Counted from the stretch's first letter, positions 17,500 to 26,010 are shown. The stretch is 64,000 nucleotides of DNA from Pseudomonas asplenii (GCF_900105475.1 NZ_LT629777.1:6262001-6326000); one strand, 5' to 3'. Program-made: numbers and translations. The notes: a model not told the origin generated them from the sequence alone.

Positions 17500-19020
17500 A
17501 TGCCTACCAGTCTCTCGTCACCTGTCGCACTGGATGTCCCTGTCTCATCGTTCGACCCGACCCAGTCGAGCAGCAGCCTCAGCCCGCGCCTGCACAACCC
17601 GGACCTGGCGCCCACCAAGGTCCAGGGTCGGCGCTGGGGCGGCTACAGCATCTTCGCCCTGTGGACCAATGACGTACACAACATCGCCAACTACTCCTTT
17701 GCCATCGGCCTCTATGCGCTGGGCCTGGGCGGTTGGCAGATCCTCCTGTCGCTGGGTATCGGCGCGGCACTGGTGTACTTCTTCATGAACCTCTCCGGCT
17801 TCATGGGCCAGAAGACCGGCGTGCCCTTCCCGGTCATGAGCCGGATCAGCTTCGGCATCCATGGCGCACAACTACCGGCGCTGATCAGGGCAGTGATCGC
17901 GATTGCCTGGTTCGGCATCCAGACCTACCTGGCCTCCGTGGTCTTCCGAGTGCTGCTGACCGCCATCCACCCAGGCTTCGCCGAGTACGATCATGATTCG
18001 GTCCTCGGCCTGTCGACACTCGGCTGGGTCTGCTTCGTGATCATCTGGTTCGTGCAACTGGTGATCCTCGCCTACGGCATGGAGACGGTACGCCGCTACG
18101 AAGGTTTCGCCGGACCGGTGATCCTGCTCACTGTGGCCACCCTCGCCGGCTGGATGTACACACAAGCAGGCGCCACCATTGCCTGGTCGATCCGCGAGCC
18201 GCTGAGCGGTGGCGAGATGTGGCGCAACATCTTTGCCGGTGCGGCGCTGTGGCTGTCGATCTACGGCACGCTGATCCTCAACTTCTGCGATTTCGCCCGG
18301 TCCGCGCCAAGCCGCCGGACCATTCTGGTCGGCAATTTCTGGGGCCTGCCGGTGAATATCCTGATGTTCGCCAGCATCACCGTGCTGCTCTGCGGCGCCC
18401 AGTTCCAGATCAACGGCCAGGTGATCCAGAGCCCGACCGACATCATCGCCACGATTCCCAACACCTTTTTCCTGGTGCTCGGTTGCCTGGCGTTCCTGAT
18501 CGTCACCGTGGCGGTGAACATCATGGCCAACTTCGTGGCCCCGGCCTTCGTCCTCAGCAACCTGGCGCCACGTTTGCTGACGTTCCGTCGCGCCGGGCTG
18601 ATCAGCGCCGCGATCGCCGTGCTGATCCTGCCGTGGAACCTCTACAACAGCCCGCTGGTCATCGTCTATTTCCTCTCCGGGCTCGGTGCCCTGCTTGGCC
18701 CGCTGTATGGCGTGATCATGGTCGACTACTGGCTGCTGCGCAAAGGTCGCATCGACGTCCCGGCGCTCTACAGCGAAGACCCGAGCGGCCCCTACTACTA
18801 CAGCGGTGGCATCAACCTGCGGGCGCTGGCGGCATTCATTCCGGCGGCACTGATCGCCATCGTGCTGGCCCTGGTACCGGGCTTCGCCAGCGTCGCGCCG
18901 TTCTCCTGGATGTTCGGCGCTGGCATCGCCGGCCTGATCTACGGGGTGATCGCCAAGCGCGAAACGATCTACGCCGACATCAGTGGCGCCGCCATCGCCG
19001 TCGACAACCCCAGCCACTGA
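17500..19020 (+). CDS. NCS1-family nucleobase/hydantoin/allantoin permease
   Basis: Inner-membrane cation symporter of 506 residues with about 12 helices. The N-terminal signature LHNPDLAPTKVQGRRWGGYSIFALWTNDVHN (here split) is the NCS1 mark, with WGGY and the Asn/Asp of TNDVHN; GIQTYLAS and FCDFARSAPSRR follow. Substrates of the family are hydantoins, allantoin, uracil, cytosine or thiamine. The racemase-like gene 61 bases downstream favours a hydantoin- or allantoin-like substrate. AGGAG lies 10 bases before the ATG. Confidence 0.92.
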   Translation: MPTSLSSPVALDVPVSSFDPTQSSSSLSPRLHNPDLAPTKVQGRRWGGYSIFALWTNDVHNIANYSFAIGLYALGLGGWQILLSLGIGAALVYFFMNLSGFMGQKTGVPFPVMSRISFGIHGAQLPALIRAVIAIAWFGIQTYLASVVFRVLLTAIHPGFAEYDHDSVLGLSTLGWVCFVIIWFVQLVILAYGMETVRRYEGFAGPVILLTVATLAGWMYTQAGATIAWSIREPLSGGEMWRNIFAGAALWLSIYGTLILNFCDFARSAPSRRTILVGNFWGLPVNILMFASITVLLCGAQFQINGQVIQSPTDIIATIPNTFFLVLGCLAFLIVTVAVNIMANFVAPAFVLSNLAPRLLTFRRAGLISAAIAVLILPWNLYNSPLVIVYFLSGLGALLGPLYGVIMVDYWLLRKGRIDVPALYSEDPSGPYYYSGGINLRALAAFIPAALIAIVLALVPGFASVAPFSWMFGAGIAGLIYGVIAKRETIYADISGAAIAVDNPSH

Positions 19021-19081
19021 ACACGAAACAGGCCGGCCTGCCTGACGCGGGCCGCCATCACAGCCGAACAAGGATTGCTCC

Positions 19082-19810
19082 ATGCGGATTCTGATCGTCA
19101 ACGTCAACACCACCGCCTCGATCACCGAGGCCATTGCCCGCCAGGCTCAGGCCGTCGCGGCGCCGGGTACCGAAATCGTCGGCCTGACGCCGTACTTCGG
19201 CGCCGACTCGGTAGAGGGCAACTTCGAAAGCTACCTGGCCGCCATCGCGGTGATGGACCGGGTGCTGGCCTACGACCAGCCCTATGACGCAGTGATCCAG
19301 GCCGGCTACGGCGAACATGGTCGCGAAGGCCTGCAGGAACTGCTCGACGTGCCGGTGGTGGACATCACCGAGGCCGGCGCCAGCACGGCGATGTTTCTCG
19401 GCCATGCCTATTCGGTGGTCACTACCCTCGACCGCACCGTGCCACTGATCGAGGACCGGTTGAAGCTGGCCGGGCTCTATCAGCGCTGCGCGTCGGTGCG
19501 CGCCAGTGGCCTGGCGGTGCTGGAACTTGAGGAAGACCCGCAACGGGCAGTGGACGCCATCGTCCGGCAGGCCGAGCGAGCCGTGCAGGACGACAAGGCC
19601 GAAGTCATCTGCCTGGGCTGCGGCGGCATGGCCGGTCTCGACGAACAGATCCGCCAGCGCACCGGCGTCCCGGTGGTGGATGGCGTGACCGCGGCTGTGA
19701 CCATCGCCGAATCGCTGGTGCGCCTGGGCCTGTCGACCTCCAAGGTGCGAACCTACGCCAAACCCCGGCCGAAGCAGATCATTGGCTGGCCGGGGCATCT
19801 GCGCCGCTGA
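19082..19810 (+). CDS. Hydantoin/Asp-Glu racemase superfamily protein, first catalytic Cys missing
   Basis: A 242-residue member of the Asp/Glu/hydantoin racemase superfamily starting MRILIVNVNTTASITEAIA, the hydantoin/allantoin racemase N-terminus. The second catalytic Cys block is ICLGCGGMAGLD (C177, C180). The first block, usually ACFGDPG, reads AGYGEHG (residues 74-80), so Gly75 stands where Cys is expected. The enzyme may therefore not racemise by the two-base Cys mechanism; it could be a decarboxylase/isomerase-like relative or a binding protein. AAGGA precedes the ATG. Cotranscribed with the NCS1 permease. Confidence 0.85.
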   Translation: MRILIVNVNTTASITEAIARQAQAVAAPGTEIVGLTPYFGADSVEGNFESYLAAIAVMDRVLAYDQPYDAVIQAGYGEHGREGLQELLDVPVVDITEAGASTAMFLGHAYSVVTTLDRTVPLIEDRLKLAGLYQRCASVRASGLAVLELEEDPQRAVDAIVRQAERAVQDDKAEVICLGCGGMAGLDEQIRQRTGVPVVDGVTAAVTIAESLVRLGLSTSKVRTYAKPRPKQIIGWPGHLRR

Positions 19811-19833
19811 AGGACCAGGACGAGGCAGTTCCC

Positions 19834-20766
19834 TCAGGATGACGGGCGGGCGTCAAAGTGCACCGCCAGTTGCTGCTCGGCAAACTGCTCGATGATGAAG
19901 TCGACAAAGGCGCGGGTCTTGCCAGGCAGCAGCTTGTGGTCGGCGTAGTAGATCGAGATATGCCCATCGTCCACATGCCAGTCGGGCAACACCCGTTGCA
20001 AGCTCCCGGCCCGCAGCCAGGGCACGGCGAATGGCATGCTCACCAGGGCAACACCGAGACCTTGGGCCGCCACCGCGCAGGCCGCGTCCGAATCGCTCAG
20101 GGTCATGCACGAGGGCAGGTTCAACGGTTGCTGCTCGCCGTCCCGCCCCGTCAGTTGCCAGGAGCGCACACGCCCGGTCTGAGGCGAGCGAATCAGGATG
20201 CCAGTACAACGGCGCAGATCGTCCGGCTCCCGAACAGGGGCCTGCCCCTCCAGATATGCCGCAGAAGCGACCAGCACCCGATGGGCCACCGTCAGCTTGC
20301 GCGCCACCACCCCCAGGGGCAAGTCGAAGCCACCGCCAATCGCTGCATCGAAGCCCTGGCCGATCAGGTCGACCTGGCGGTTATCGAAATGCCAGTCCGG
20401 GCGAATATCCGGGAATCGCCGCAGGAACTCCCCGAGCAACGGCACGATGTACAAGCGCCCGAACACCGTGCCCATGCTGACCTTGAGCGTTCCGGCAGGG
20501 CGCCCCTTGGCGCTGGCCAGATTGGCCATCGCATTCTGGATGCTGTGCAGGCTGCCGCCGACCTCGGCCAGGAACAATTGCCCGGCTTCGGTCAGGGTCA
20601 GCCGACGGGTACTGCGCTGAAACAGCCGCACACCCAGACGTGCCTCCAGTTTGGCGACACTCTTGCCGACCGCAGCAGGTGTCAGCCCGAGGCGCCGCGC
20701 CGCTTCGGCAAAGCTGCCGACTTCAGCGCTGCGGACAAAACATTCGATACTACCGAGGCTTTCCAT
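19834..20766 (-). CDS. LysR-family regulator of the adjacent SDR gene
   Basis: A 310-residue LysR protein of the CrgA-like type: MESLGSIECFVRSAEVGSFAEAARRLGLTPAAVGKSV (split) forms the HTH in residues 1-60 and the effector domain begins near GTLKVSMGTVFGRLYIVPLL. The start could also be ATG 20775, three codons upstream; neither has a strong SD. It is divergent from the SDR gene with 138 bases between. A GTAAAC / GTTTAT-like inverted repeat at about 20776-20793 overlaps the start and is a plausible T-N11-A LysR box. Confidence 0.9.
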   Translation of the reverse strand: MESLGSIECFVRSAEVGSFAEAARRLGLTPAAVGKSVAKLEARLGVRLFQRSTRRLTLTEAGQLFLAEVGGSLHSIQNAMANLASAKGRPAGTLKVSMGTVFGRLYIVPLLGEFLRRFPDIRPDWHFDNRQVDLIGQGFDAAIGGGFDLPLGVVARKLTVAHRVLVASAAYLEGQAPVREPDDLRRCTGILIRSPQTGRVRSWQLTGRDGEQQPLNLPSCMTLSDSDAACAVAAQGLGVALVSMPFAVPWLRAGSLQRVLPDWHVDDGHISIYYADHKLLPGKTRAFVDFIIEQFAEQQLAVHFDARPSS

Positions 20767-20904
20767 GATCACCATTATAAACTTCTGGTTTACACAGACT
20801 GTAGCAATGTCCGTCTACCGGGTCATCCATTCACGGTCGATACTGGCCTCCAACGACAAGGCCCTACCCCTTCCCTTTCCGGCCTTGAACGATGGAGCAT
20901 GAAA

Positions 20905-21651
20905 ATGAGCGAACATGATCTGAGCGGTAAAGTGGCCCTGGTTCAGGGTGGTTCCCGGGGTATCGGCGCGGCCATTGTCAAACGCCTGGCAGCCCAGGGC
21001 GCTGCGGTGGCCTTCACCTACGTGAGTTCTGCGGCCAAGGCCGAGCAATTGCGCGATGGCGTCATCGCCAGCGGCGGCAAGGCGCTGGCGATCCAGGCCG
21101 ACAGCGCCGACGCCACGGCGGTGCGCCAGGCGGTCAAGAGCACAGTCGAAACCTTCGGCCGGCTGGATATCCTGGTCAACAATGCCGGTGTACTGGCGAT
21201 GGGGCCACTCGAATCGTTCAGCCTCGAAGACTTCGACCGGACCCTGGCTGTCAACGTGCGCAGCGTCTTCGTCGCCACCCAGGAAGCCGCCCGGTACATG
21301 GGTGAAGGTGGACGGGTCATCAGCATCGGCAGCACCAATGCCGACCGCATGCCCTTTGCCGGCGGTGCCGCCTATGCGATGAGCAAATCGGCGCTGGTCG
21401 GGCTGACCAAGGGCCTGGCCCGCGACCTCGGACCACGCGGTATCACCGTCAACAACGTGCAGCCGGGGCCGGTGGACACCGACATGAACCCGGCCAGCAG
21501 TGACTTCGCCGACAGCCTGCTGGGGCTGATGGCCAGCGGGCGTTATGGCAACGTCGATGAAATCGCCAGTTTCGTGGCCTACCTGGCAGGGCCGCAAGCG
21601 GGTTACATCACCGGGGCCAGCCTGACCATCGACGGCGGCTTCAGCGCCTGA
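20905..21651 (+). CDS. Short-chain dehydrogenase/reductase
   Basis: Cytosolic NAD(P)-dependent oxidoreductase, 248 residues. Cofactor motif GGSRGIGAAIVK near residue 15, NNAGVLAMG, the catalytic Ser in ISIGSTNAD, the YAMSK Tyr/Lys pair, and the C-terminal GYITGASLTIDGGFSA are all present, so the enzyme should be active. It resembles 3-ketoacyl reductase-like SDRs of unknown substrate. ATG 20905 has GGAG 7 bases upstream; ATG 20899 would be too close to it. Probably controlled by the divergent LysR. Confidence 0.93.
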   Translation: MSEHDLSGKVALVQGGSRGIGAAIVKRLAAQGAAVAFTYVSSAAKAEQLRDGVIASGGKALAIQADSADATAVRQAVKSTVETFGRLDILVNNAGVLAMGPLESFSLEDFDRTLAVNVRSVFVATQEAARYMGEGGRVISIGSTNADRMPFAGGAAYAMSKSALVGLTKGLARDLGPRGITVNNVQPGPVDTDMNPASSDFADSLLGLMASGRYGNVDEIASFVAYLAGPQAGYITGASLTIDGGFSA

Positions 21652-21704
21652 TAGCAGGGAAGTTGTCGAACCGCCCGCAGGCATCCGCCACGGGCGGTTC
21701 GGCG

Positions 21705-22409
21705 TCAGTCACTTGCCCAATCGATCGCCGGCAACCCCACCGGCTCCAGGGCGAAATGCTTGAGCGACGCCACCACCCGATCCGCATGGTGATACTTCTC
21801 CACCGCCATCGCCGGATCGGGTACCGCGACCGCATACATGCCGGCCGCCTTCGCCGCCGTCACACCGAACGGCGAATCCTCGAACACCAGGCAATCCTCG
21901 GCCGCCACACCGAGACGGCTGGCCGCCAGCAGGAAAATATCCGGAGCCGGCTTGGCCTGGCCGACCTGCGGGTCATCGGCGGTGACAATCGTGTCAAACA
22001 GCGCAAACCACTCCCGGTGCAGGGTGGTCTTGAGTTCGAACGAGCCCCGCGATGAACTGGTCCCTACCGCAATCGGAATGTTGTGCGCCGACAGATGCCG
22101 GACTAGCGCCTCGGCACCGGCCATCGAGCCGGCCTTGGGAAAACGCTCGCGCATCAGCGGCTCGCGCACCGCGAGAAATTCCTCGGGGCTGATCGGCAGA
22201 TCCATCGCCTCCACCACATAGCGCGCCAGGTCGCCCGCGCCGCGACCGATGATGTTCTGTTTGTGACTCCAGTCGAAACGGCGGCCATAACGGCCGACGA
22301 TGATCTGCGTGACCTCCGAGTAGATACCCTCGGTATCGAGCAGCAAACCATCCATATCGAAAATCACGGCCTTGATCGGGCCCGGGGAAGAAAAGTCTGC
22401 AGCAGTCAT
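21705..22409 (-). CDS. HAD-superfamily phosphatase (subfamily IA, Gs1/HDHD1-like)
   Basis: A 234-residue phosphatase with motif I FDMDGLLLDTE (D18, D20), motif II VGTSSS, motif III lysine in QAKPAPDIF and motif IV FEDSPFGVTAAKAAGM. A helical cap of about 80 residues sits between motifs I and II. Relatives hydrolyse small sugar phosphates or pseudouridine 5'-phosphate; the substrate here is not known. The ATG at 22409 has only a weak SD (GGAT). It is convergent with the SDR gene. Confidence 0.9.
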   Translation of the reverse strand: MTAADFSSPGPIKAVIFDMDGLLLDTEGIYSEVTQIIVGRYGRRFDWSHKQNIIGRGAGDLARYVVEAMDLPISPEEFLAVREPLMRERFPKAGSMAGAEALVRHLSAHNIPIAVGTSSSRGSFELKTTLHREWFALFDTIVTADDPQVGQAKPAPDIFLLAASRLGVAAEDCLVFEDSPFGVTAAKAAGMYAVAVPDPAMAVEKYHHADRVVASLKHFALEPVGLPAIDWASD

Positions 22410-22680
22410 CGCATCCGATCCGTATACAGGAAGTGGAACACAGGGCGGCTCAGGTGCGGCCAGGGAACTGCAAGCCTCGCAGAGCTGCGAGATTGTTTCC
22501 ATCATTGAATGACGTCTTGATGTCCACTCGCGGAAAAAGCCCGGTTGCGCCCCGACCCTCCCGCGCGCTCACCCCACGCCAGATTTGAGCAGTCATTTTC
22601 GATCCGACGCACTATCATGTCGGCAATTTTCCAGGCCCGTGGCCCCCTACCACGCCATCGCATCACACAGAGACGCCAGC

Positions 22681-22980
22681 ATGATCCCCAAAGAATCCCG
22701 CAGTGAGGTCGCCCTCGCCAAGTTCCTCGACGCCAATCCACACCTGCGCGAGGAAACCCAGGGTCTGAGCCCGACCGAGCAGCAACAGCAATTTCAATGG
22801 GCCTTCGACGACGAAGCCGAAAACCAGGGCATCGAACCCTGGGAACTGACCCTGCAACTGATCGCCGAAAGCCCGCAGGAACTGCAGGCCATGCGCCTGG
22901 AAGTGCACCGTGAAGTGGCCGAAGCGCTGGGTATGGATTGGGACGAGTACTGCTCGTTCAACGATATTGCCGAAGACTGA
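22681..22980 (+). CDS. Small acidic cytosolic protein, DUF6388-like
   Basis: A 99-residue acidic helical protein (MIPKESRSEVALAKFLDANP... ends ALGMDWDEYCSFNDIAED). I believe it matches the Pseudomonas DUF6388 family by its C-terminal block AMRLEVHREVAEALGM and WELTLQL; function unknown. The only Cys is near the C-terminus. No signal peptide. The 270 bases upstream should hold its promoter; no operon partner on the same strand is closer than 95 bases downstream. Confidence 0.75.
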   Translation: MIPKESRSEVALAKFLDANPHLREETQGLSPTEQQQQFQWAFDDEAENQGIEPWELTLQLIAESPQELQAMRLEVHREVAEALGMDWDEYCSFNDIAED

Positions 22981-23075
22981 GCCCTTCCCGCCCGCCATTC
23001 GTCGATTCGCCGGCACCAATCCCCGGCACGCAAGGCCCAAGATCAGGTAAGGACTCTCGAACAAGGAGACTCACC

Positions 23076-23408
23076 ATGATTGCCTCAAGACTTGCGACAC
23101 TGCTGCTGGCAGGCCTGCTGTCATCGATATCCCTGACGGGCTTCGCCGCGCAACCCTCCACCGGGCCGACCAACCCGGTGCAGGAACCCAAGCCGCCACA
23201 ACTGCCGGGCGGCATCAATCCCGACAACGACAGCGTGATCAAAAATGGCGCCCTGCCTCCCGGCACCGGTGTCGACCCGCGCACCCAGGGCAACGACACC
23301 GGGCGTCAGGGCGGCATGAATACCGATGGCAACGGCCCCATCGGCGAGGGTAAAGCACCCGGTTCCGGCAACAATGGGTTGGAGCCGGAAGGCTCCGCCA
23401 AGCCGTAG
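23076..23408 (+). CDS. Small exported Pro/Gly/Asn-rich protein
   Basis: Unrecognised 110-residue protein with a clear signal peptide (1-25, LATLLLAGLLSSISLTGFAA). The mature part is disordered-looking, rich in Pro, Gly, Asn and Asp (PQLPGGINPDND, NGALPPGTGVDP, GNNGLEPEGSAKP) and without Cys. AAGGAG lies 7 bases before the ATG. It resembles small periplasmic proteins common in Pseudomonas whose role is unknown. Followed after 62 bases by the Rho_N-like gene. Confidence 0.75.
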   Translation: MIASRLATLLLAGLLSSISLTGFAAQPSTGPTNPVQEPKPPQLPGGINPDNDSVIKNGALPPGTGVDPRTQGNDTGRQGGMNTDGNGPIGEGKAPGSGNNGLEPEGSAKP

Positions 23409-23470
23409 ATCCGACGATGGCGCCTCGCGACACGGGGCGCCCTTCCTGCCATCGACGAAGGAGTCTATCC

Positions 23471-23851
23471 ATGCCACGCGCCAGCAAAGCCAAATACACC
23501 GCCGCGCAAAAGCGCCAGGCGGCTCATATCGAATCCAGCTACGAAGCTAAAGGCCTGCCTCCTGAAGAAGCCGAGGCCCGCGCCTGGGCCACCGTCAACA
23601 AGCAGTCGGGCGGTGGCGAGCGCGCCGGCGGCTCCGGACGCAACAAACCCGAAGCGGCCAAGGCCAGGACACGTTCCGATTCCTCGAAACGCGCAGCAGC
23701 CAGTCGCAAGGGTTACCCACGCAACAGCCAGGATTCGTTGCAGACCCAGAGCAAGGCCAGCCTGTTGCAGGAGGCTCGCGCCCAGCACATCGTCGGGCGC
23801 TACAGGATGCGCAAGCAGGAATTGATCGAGGCCCTGCGCCACGCGGCCTGA
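23471..23851 (+). CDS. Basic protein with Rho-N/SAP-like C-terminus
   Basis: A 126-residue strongly basic protein. The N-terminal part (AKYTAAQKRQAAHIESSYEA, PEEAEARAWATVNKQSGG) resembles the ChaB/plasmid-stabilisation-like small proteins of Pseudomonas. A Ser/Arg/Lys-rich middle follows, then a C-terminal helix-extended-helix SLLQEARAQHIVGRYRMRKQELIEAL like the Rho N-terminal domain (here split: ARAQHIVGRYRMRKQELI). Such proteins probably bind nucleic acid. AAGGAG precedes the ATG at 23471. Function is inferred only from this motif. Confidence 0.75.
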   Translation: MPRASKAKYTAAQKRQAAHIESSYEAKGLPPEEAEARAWATVNKQSGGGERAGGSGRNKPEAAKARTRSDSSKRAAASRKGYPRNSQDSLQTQSKASLLQEARAQHIVGRYRMRKQELIEALRHAA

Positions 23852-23868
23852 TCCAGACAGCGAGTGAT

Positions 23869-24129
23869 CTAGCCGGTCACTCGCGCACCGCGCGCAGAGG
23901 CAACCTGATTCGCCTGTAACTCCGCGCGCAACTCGGCCAGCAGGTTGGCAATCGCCCTGGCACTGGTCAGGGTATTACTGGAGATACCGGTCACCAGCAG
24001 GTCGACCCGGCCGGTCTGCTCGTCGAAAACCTTTACCGTCAGCGATGAATCAGGGCCCACCGTGCATTGGCAGCGCAGGGGCAGAAACCCGAGCTCGATG
24101 ATATTGCGCAGTTCAAGAATGGAAATCAC
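23869..24129 (-). CDS. DUF1652 protein
   Basis: An 86-residue protein of the Pseudomonas-specific DUF1652 family. I use GTG at 24129 so that the protein begins (M)ISILELRNIIELGFLPL, the family start, with AAGGA upstream; an ATG at 24168 would add residues that break similarity. Conserved pieces are CQCTVGPDSSLTV, RVDLLVTGI and LTSARAIANLLAELR. Function unknown. A 10-bp inverted repeat at 24159-24181 lies in its 5' leader. Divergent from a second 86-residue protein of similar plan. Confidence 0.8.
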   Translation of the reverse strand: MISILELRNIIELGFLPLRCQCTVGPDSSLTVKVFDEQTGRVDLLVTGISSNTLTSARAIANLLAELRAELQANQVASARGARVTG

Positions 24130-24158
24130 GTCGGTACATCCTTTTGGAGTGACAAGAG

Positions 24159-24181
24159 AAACGGGCAATCATTGCCCGTTT
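24159..24181. repeat. Perfect inverted repeat upstream of the DUF1652 gene
   Basis: AAACGGGCAA-TCA-TTGCCCGTTT, 10-bp stem, 3-base loop, 30 bases before the GTG start on the minus strand. No T run follows on either strand, so it may be an operator or an RNA structure rather than a terminator. Confidence 0.7.
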
Positions 24182-24314
24182 GTGAGCCTAGCAGCCCATC
24201 GCCAAGGCTCAAGCTCAATGGTTCAACTAACATTCGTGGACGACGGCACAACCGTTGCGCTCTATTCTTTCGAGATTCTTTCGAGTGGATGGCCCTGGAA
24301 ATGGAGCTTTTGGA

Positions 24315-24575
24315 ATGGACACACTGAGCAAGTCGGAAATCGAGACTGAACTGGCCTCCCGTTTGCCCAGCTACACAGTGCAGTGCACGCTGCATCCTGA
24401 TGGCACACTTTCGGCGATTCTCAGCGGCCCGAATGCCGATCACTTCGCCGTGACCGGCATCGTCCGGGCCGACTACAAGGGACGTGAAGCCCTGTCCCGG
24501 CTGGCGCGGGAGATACTCGAGGAAATGGTGCTGTCACGCCAGGGCAGCAAAACCAGTCGATTGCAGTCGCTGTGA
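24315..24575 (+). CDS. Second small DUF1652-like protein
   Basis: An 86-residue protein starting MDTLSKSEIETELASRLPSY. Its layout parallels the divergent DUF1652 protein: a Cys-containing strand with PDGTL (CTLHPDGTLSAIL vs CTVGPDSSLTVKV), a VTGI motif and a C-terminal helix ending in LAREILEEM. Identical length and the same motif order suggest an ancient duplication; this is my comparison, not a database result. GGAG lies 8 bases before the ATG at 24315. Its stop codon abuts the convergent DUF4142 gene. Confidence 0.72.
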   Translation: MDTLSKSEIETELASRLPSYTVQCTLHPDGTLSAILSGPNADHFAVTGIVRADYKGREALSRLAREILEEMVLSRQGSKTSRLQSL

Positions 24576-25094
24576 TCAACTGCCCTTGTGATGACTCATC
24601 TCCAATTTCCTGGCCATGTCCAGATGCATGCGCAATTTGGGCAGGGTCTGTTCGGCGAATGCCTTCAACTCGGGCGACTGTGACTGGCCGGCCTCACTCT
24701 CGAACAGTTCGATGGCCTGCTCGTGGGCCTTGATCTGGTTGGCCACGTAGGCGACATCGAAGGACTCCCCTTCCTGCACCTGCAACATCAGCTTGCGGGC
24801 GCGGTCCATGATCTGCTCCTCGGAGGCCATCGGCAGGTTGTGCTTGCTGGCGAGGGCCTTGAGGTCACGATTGGCGTCGGTATGGTCCTTGATCATTTCC
24901 ACGGCATAACTGTTGATATCCGTAGAGGAAGTTTTCTGGATCGCCAGACGGCTGGTTTCAATCTCGGCGATCCCGGCCGCCGAAGCGCTGTCGATAAACT
25001 CGGCCGGGGTTTGCGCCTGTACCTGGCTGACCAGGCTCACACCCAGGATCAGGCTGAAAAACATCGGGCGTAGTCGTGGGGCCTTGCGGCTCAT
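24576..25094 (-). CDS. Periplasmic DUF4142 (ferritin-like helical) protein
   Basis: A 172-residue exported protein with signal peptide (about 1-28, ending VQAQ) and the DUF4142 fold: FIDSASAAGIAEIETSRLA, then YAVEMIKDHTDANRDLKALA, then AHEQAIELFESEA and a final MHLDMARKL helix. Family members are periplasmic helical-bundle proteins often linked to stress; no enzymatic role is established. AGGAGG lies 6 bases before the ATG. The gene ends back-to-back with the previous gene. Confidence 0.88.
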   Translation of the reverse strand: MSRKAPRLRPMFFSLILGVSLVSQVQAQTPAEFIDSASAAGIAEIETSRLAIQKTSSTDINSYAVEMIKDHTDANRDLKALASKHNLPMASEEQIMDRARKLMLQVQEGESFDVAYVANQIKAHEQAIELFESEAGQSQSPELKAFAEQTLPKLRMHLDMARKLEMSHHKGS

Positions 25095-25508
25095 GGCTGT
25101 CCTCCTGTTGGAAAAATCCGTGCTCGATACCGAATTGGGAATGCATCGGACGGCAAAGGTTTAGAAAAAACCTACGGGAGCGACGAACGGCAGGCAAAAA
25201 AAAAGCCCGCGGGAGGGCGGGCAAGGGAAGCTTTTGAACGAGCGATTGCACTATATAGGCGCCGTATGCGCCTCACAGTGAAAGAATTTTCATCTTCGCG
25301 GCGTCTTGCTCCAGGTCATTGCAACAACGTTCCCGAACGTGACTGACCGGAATTGGCCCAGGCAGCGCAGCGTCCTTGCACCCAGGGTGAATCCCACGGC
25401 TGCAGCACTTTTCAGCGAGGCCACTCTCTGCGCTCAACCGCGACATAATGAACGGCACACAGAAACCACGATGCGGCCCACGCCGCTCTCTCGAAGAAAG
25501 GAACAGCA
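25095..25508. other. Gene-free stretch with minus-strand terminator and possible small RNA
   Basis: 414 bases without a supported protein gene. They hold the DUF4142 promoter side, an AGGTTT / AAACCT hairpin (25157-25173), a strong minus-strand terminator (25196-25222), a CTATATAG box at 25250-25257, a hairpin AGGCGC / GCGCCT and the promoter side of the DUF1543 gene. A 112-codon minus-strand frame (25273-25611) is not believed. Confidence 0.5.
25196..25222 (-). terminator. Orphan rho-independent terminator on the minus strand
   Basis: Read on the minus strand: GCCCGC, loop CCTCCC, GCGGGC, then nine T. It is directed away from any gene start to its right and lies upstream of DUF4142, so it has no protein-coding transcript to end. 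A short RNA starting near 25249 after the CTATATAG box is the simplest explanation. Confidence 0.8.
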
Positions 25509-26003
25509 ATGTTGTGGGTGGTGATGCTCGGTGGAAAACATCCCCGGGCAAAAATAGAAGTGCATGATGTGGCCTTCGTCCGGGCCGACAGCCTGGAGGC
25601 GAGTTATCCACAGTTGCGCCAGGACTGGTTCGGCAGTCCGGCGGGGCTGCATATCGATGCCTGGATGCGGGTCGATGGCGTCGAGCGCTGGAAAGTCGGT
25701 TTCAGTAACCTGGCCCCGGCGCCCGACTCCCCCCGGCTGTTCTTCATCAACCTCGGGGGCTACGAGGCCGGCGTCTATGGCGAGGCCCACCGGTATCTGC
25801 TGGTGGTCGCCGAAAACAGGGAACAGGCCAAAATCAAAGGCAAGCGGCAGATGCTCCGGAGGTGGGAAAAACCCCATACCGATGCCCTGCTCGATATCGA
25901 TGACTGCCTGCCGATCGACCAGGTCGACGGCCGTTATGTCGAGCTGCTGGAAGCGCCTCACCAGGGCATCGAGCAGCGTAACGACTACATCGTTCTGTCC
26001 TGA
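25509..26003 (+). CDS. DUF1543 domain protein
   Basis: A 164-residue cytosolic protein of the DUF1543 family: LWVVMLGGKHPRAKIEVHDVAFV, then FINLGGYEAGVYGEAHRYLLVVA (here split by listing only the core). Family proteins of about 165-180 residues contain one or two copies of the domain; function unknown. AAGGAACAGCA precedes the ATG. It is convergent with the LysR gene 8 bases further on. Confidence 0.85.
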   Translation: MLWVVMLGGKHPRAKIEVHDVAFVRADSLEASYPQLRQDWFGSPAGLHIDAWMRVDGVERWKVGFSNLAPAPDSPRLFFINLGGYEAGVYGEAHRYLLVVAENREQAKIKGKRQMLRRWEKPHTDALLDIDDCLPIDQVDGRYVELLEAPHQGIEQRNDYIVLS

Positions 26004-26010
26004 TTCAGAC

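Noticed and set aside
25273..25611. 112-codon minus-strand frame ending MKILSL
   Set aside because: Overlaps the start of the DUF1543 gene, has a poor codon pattern and contains no recognisable motif. Only its last six codons might act as a short leader frame.
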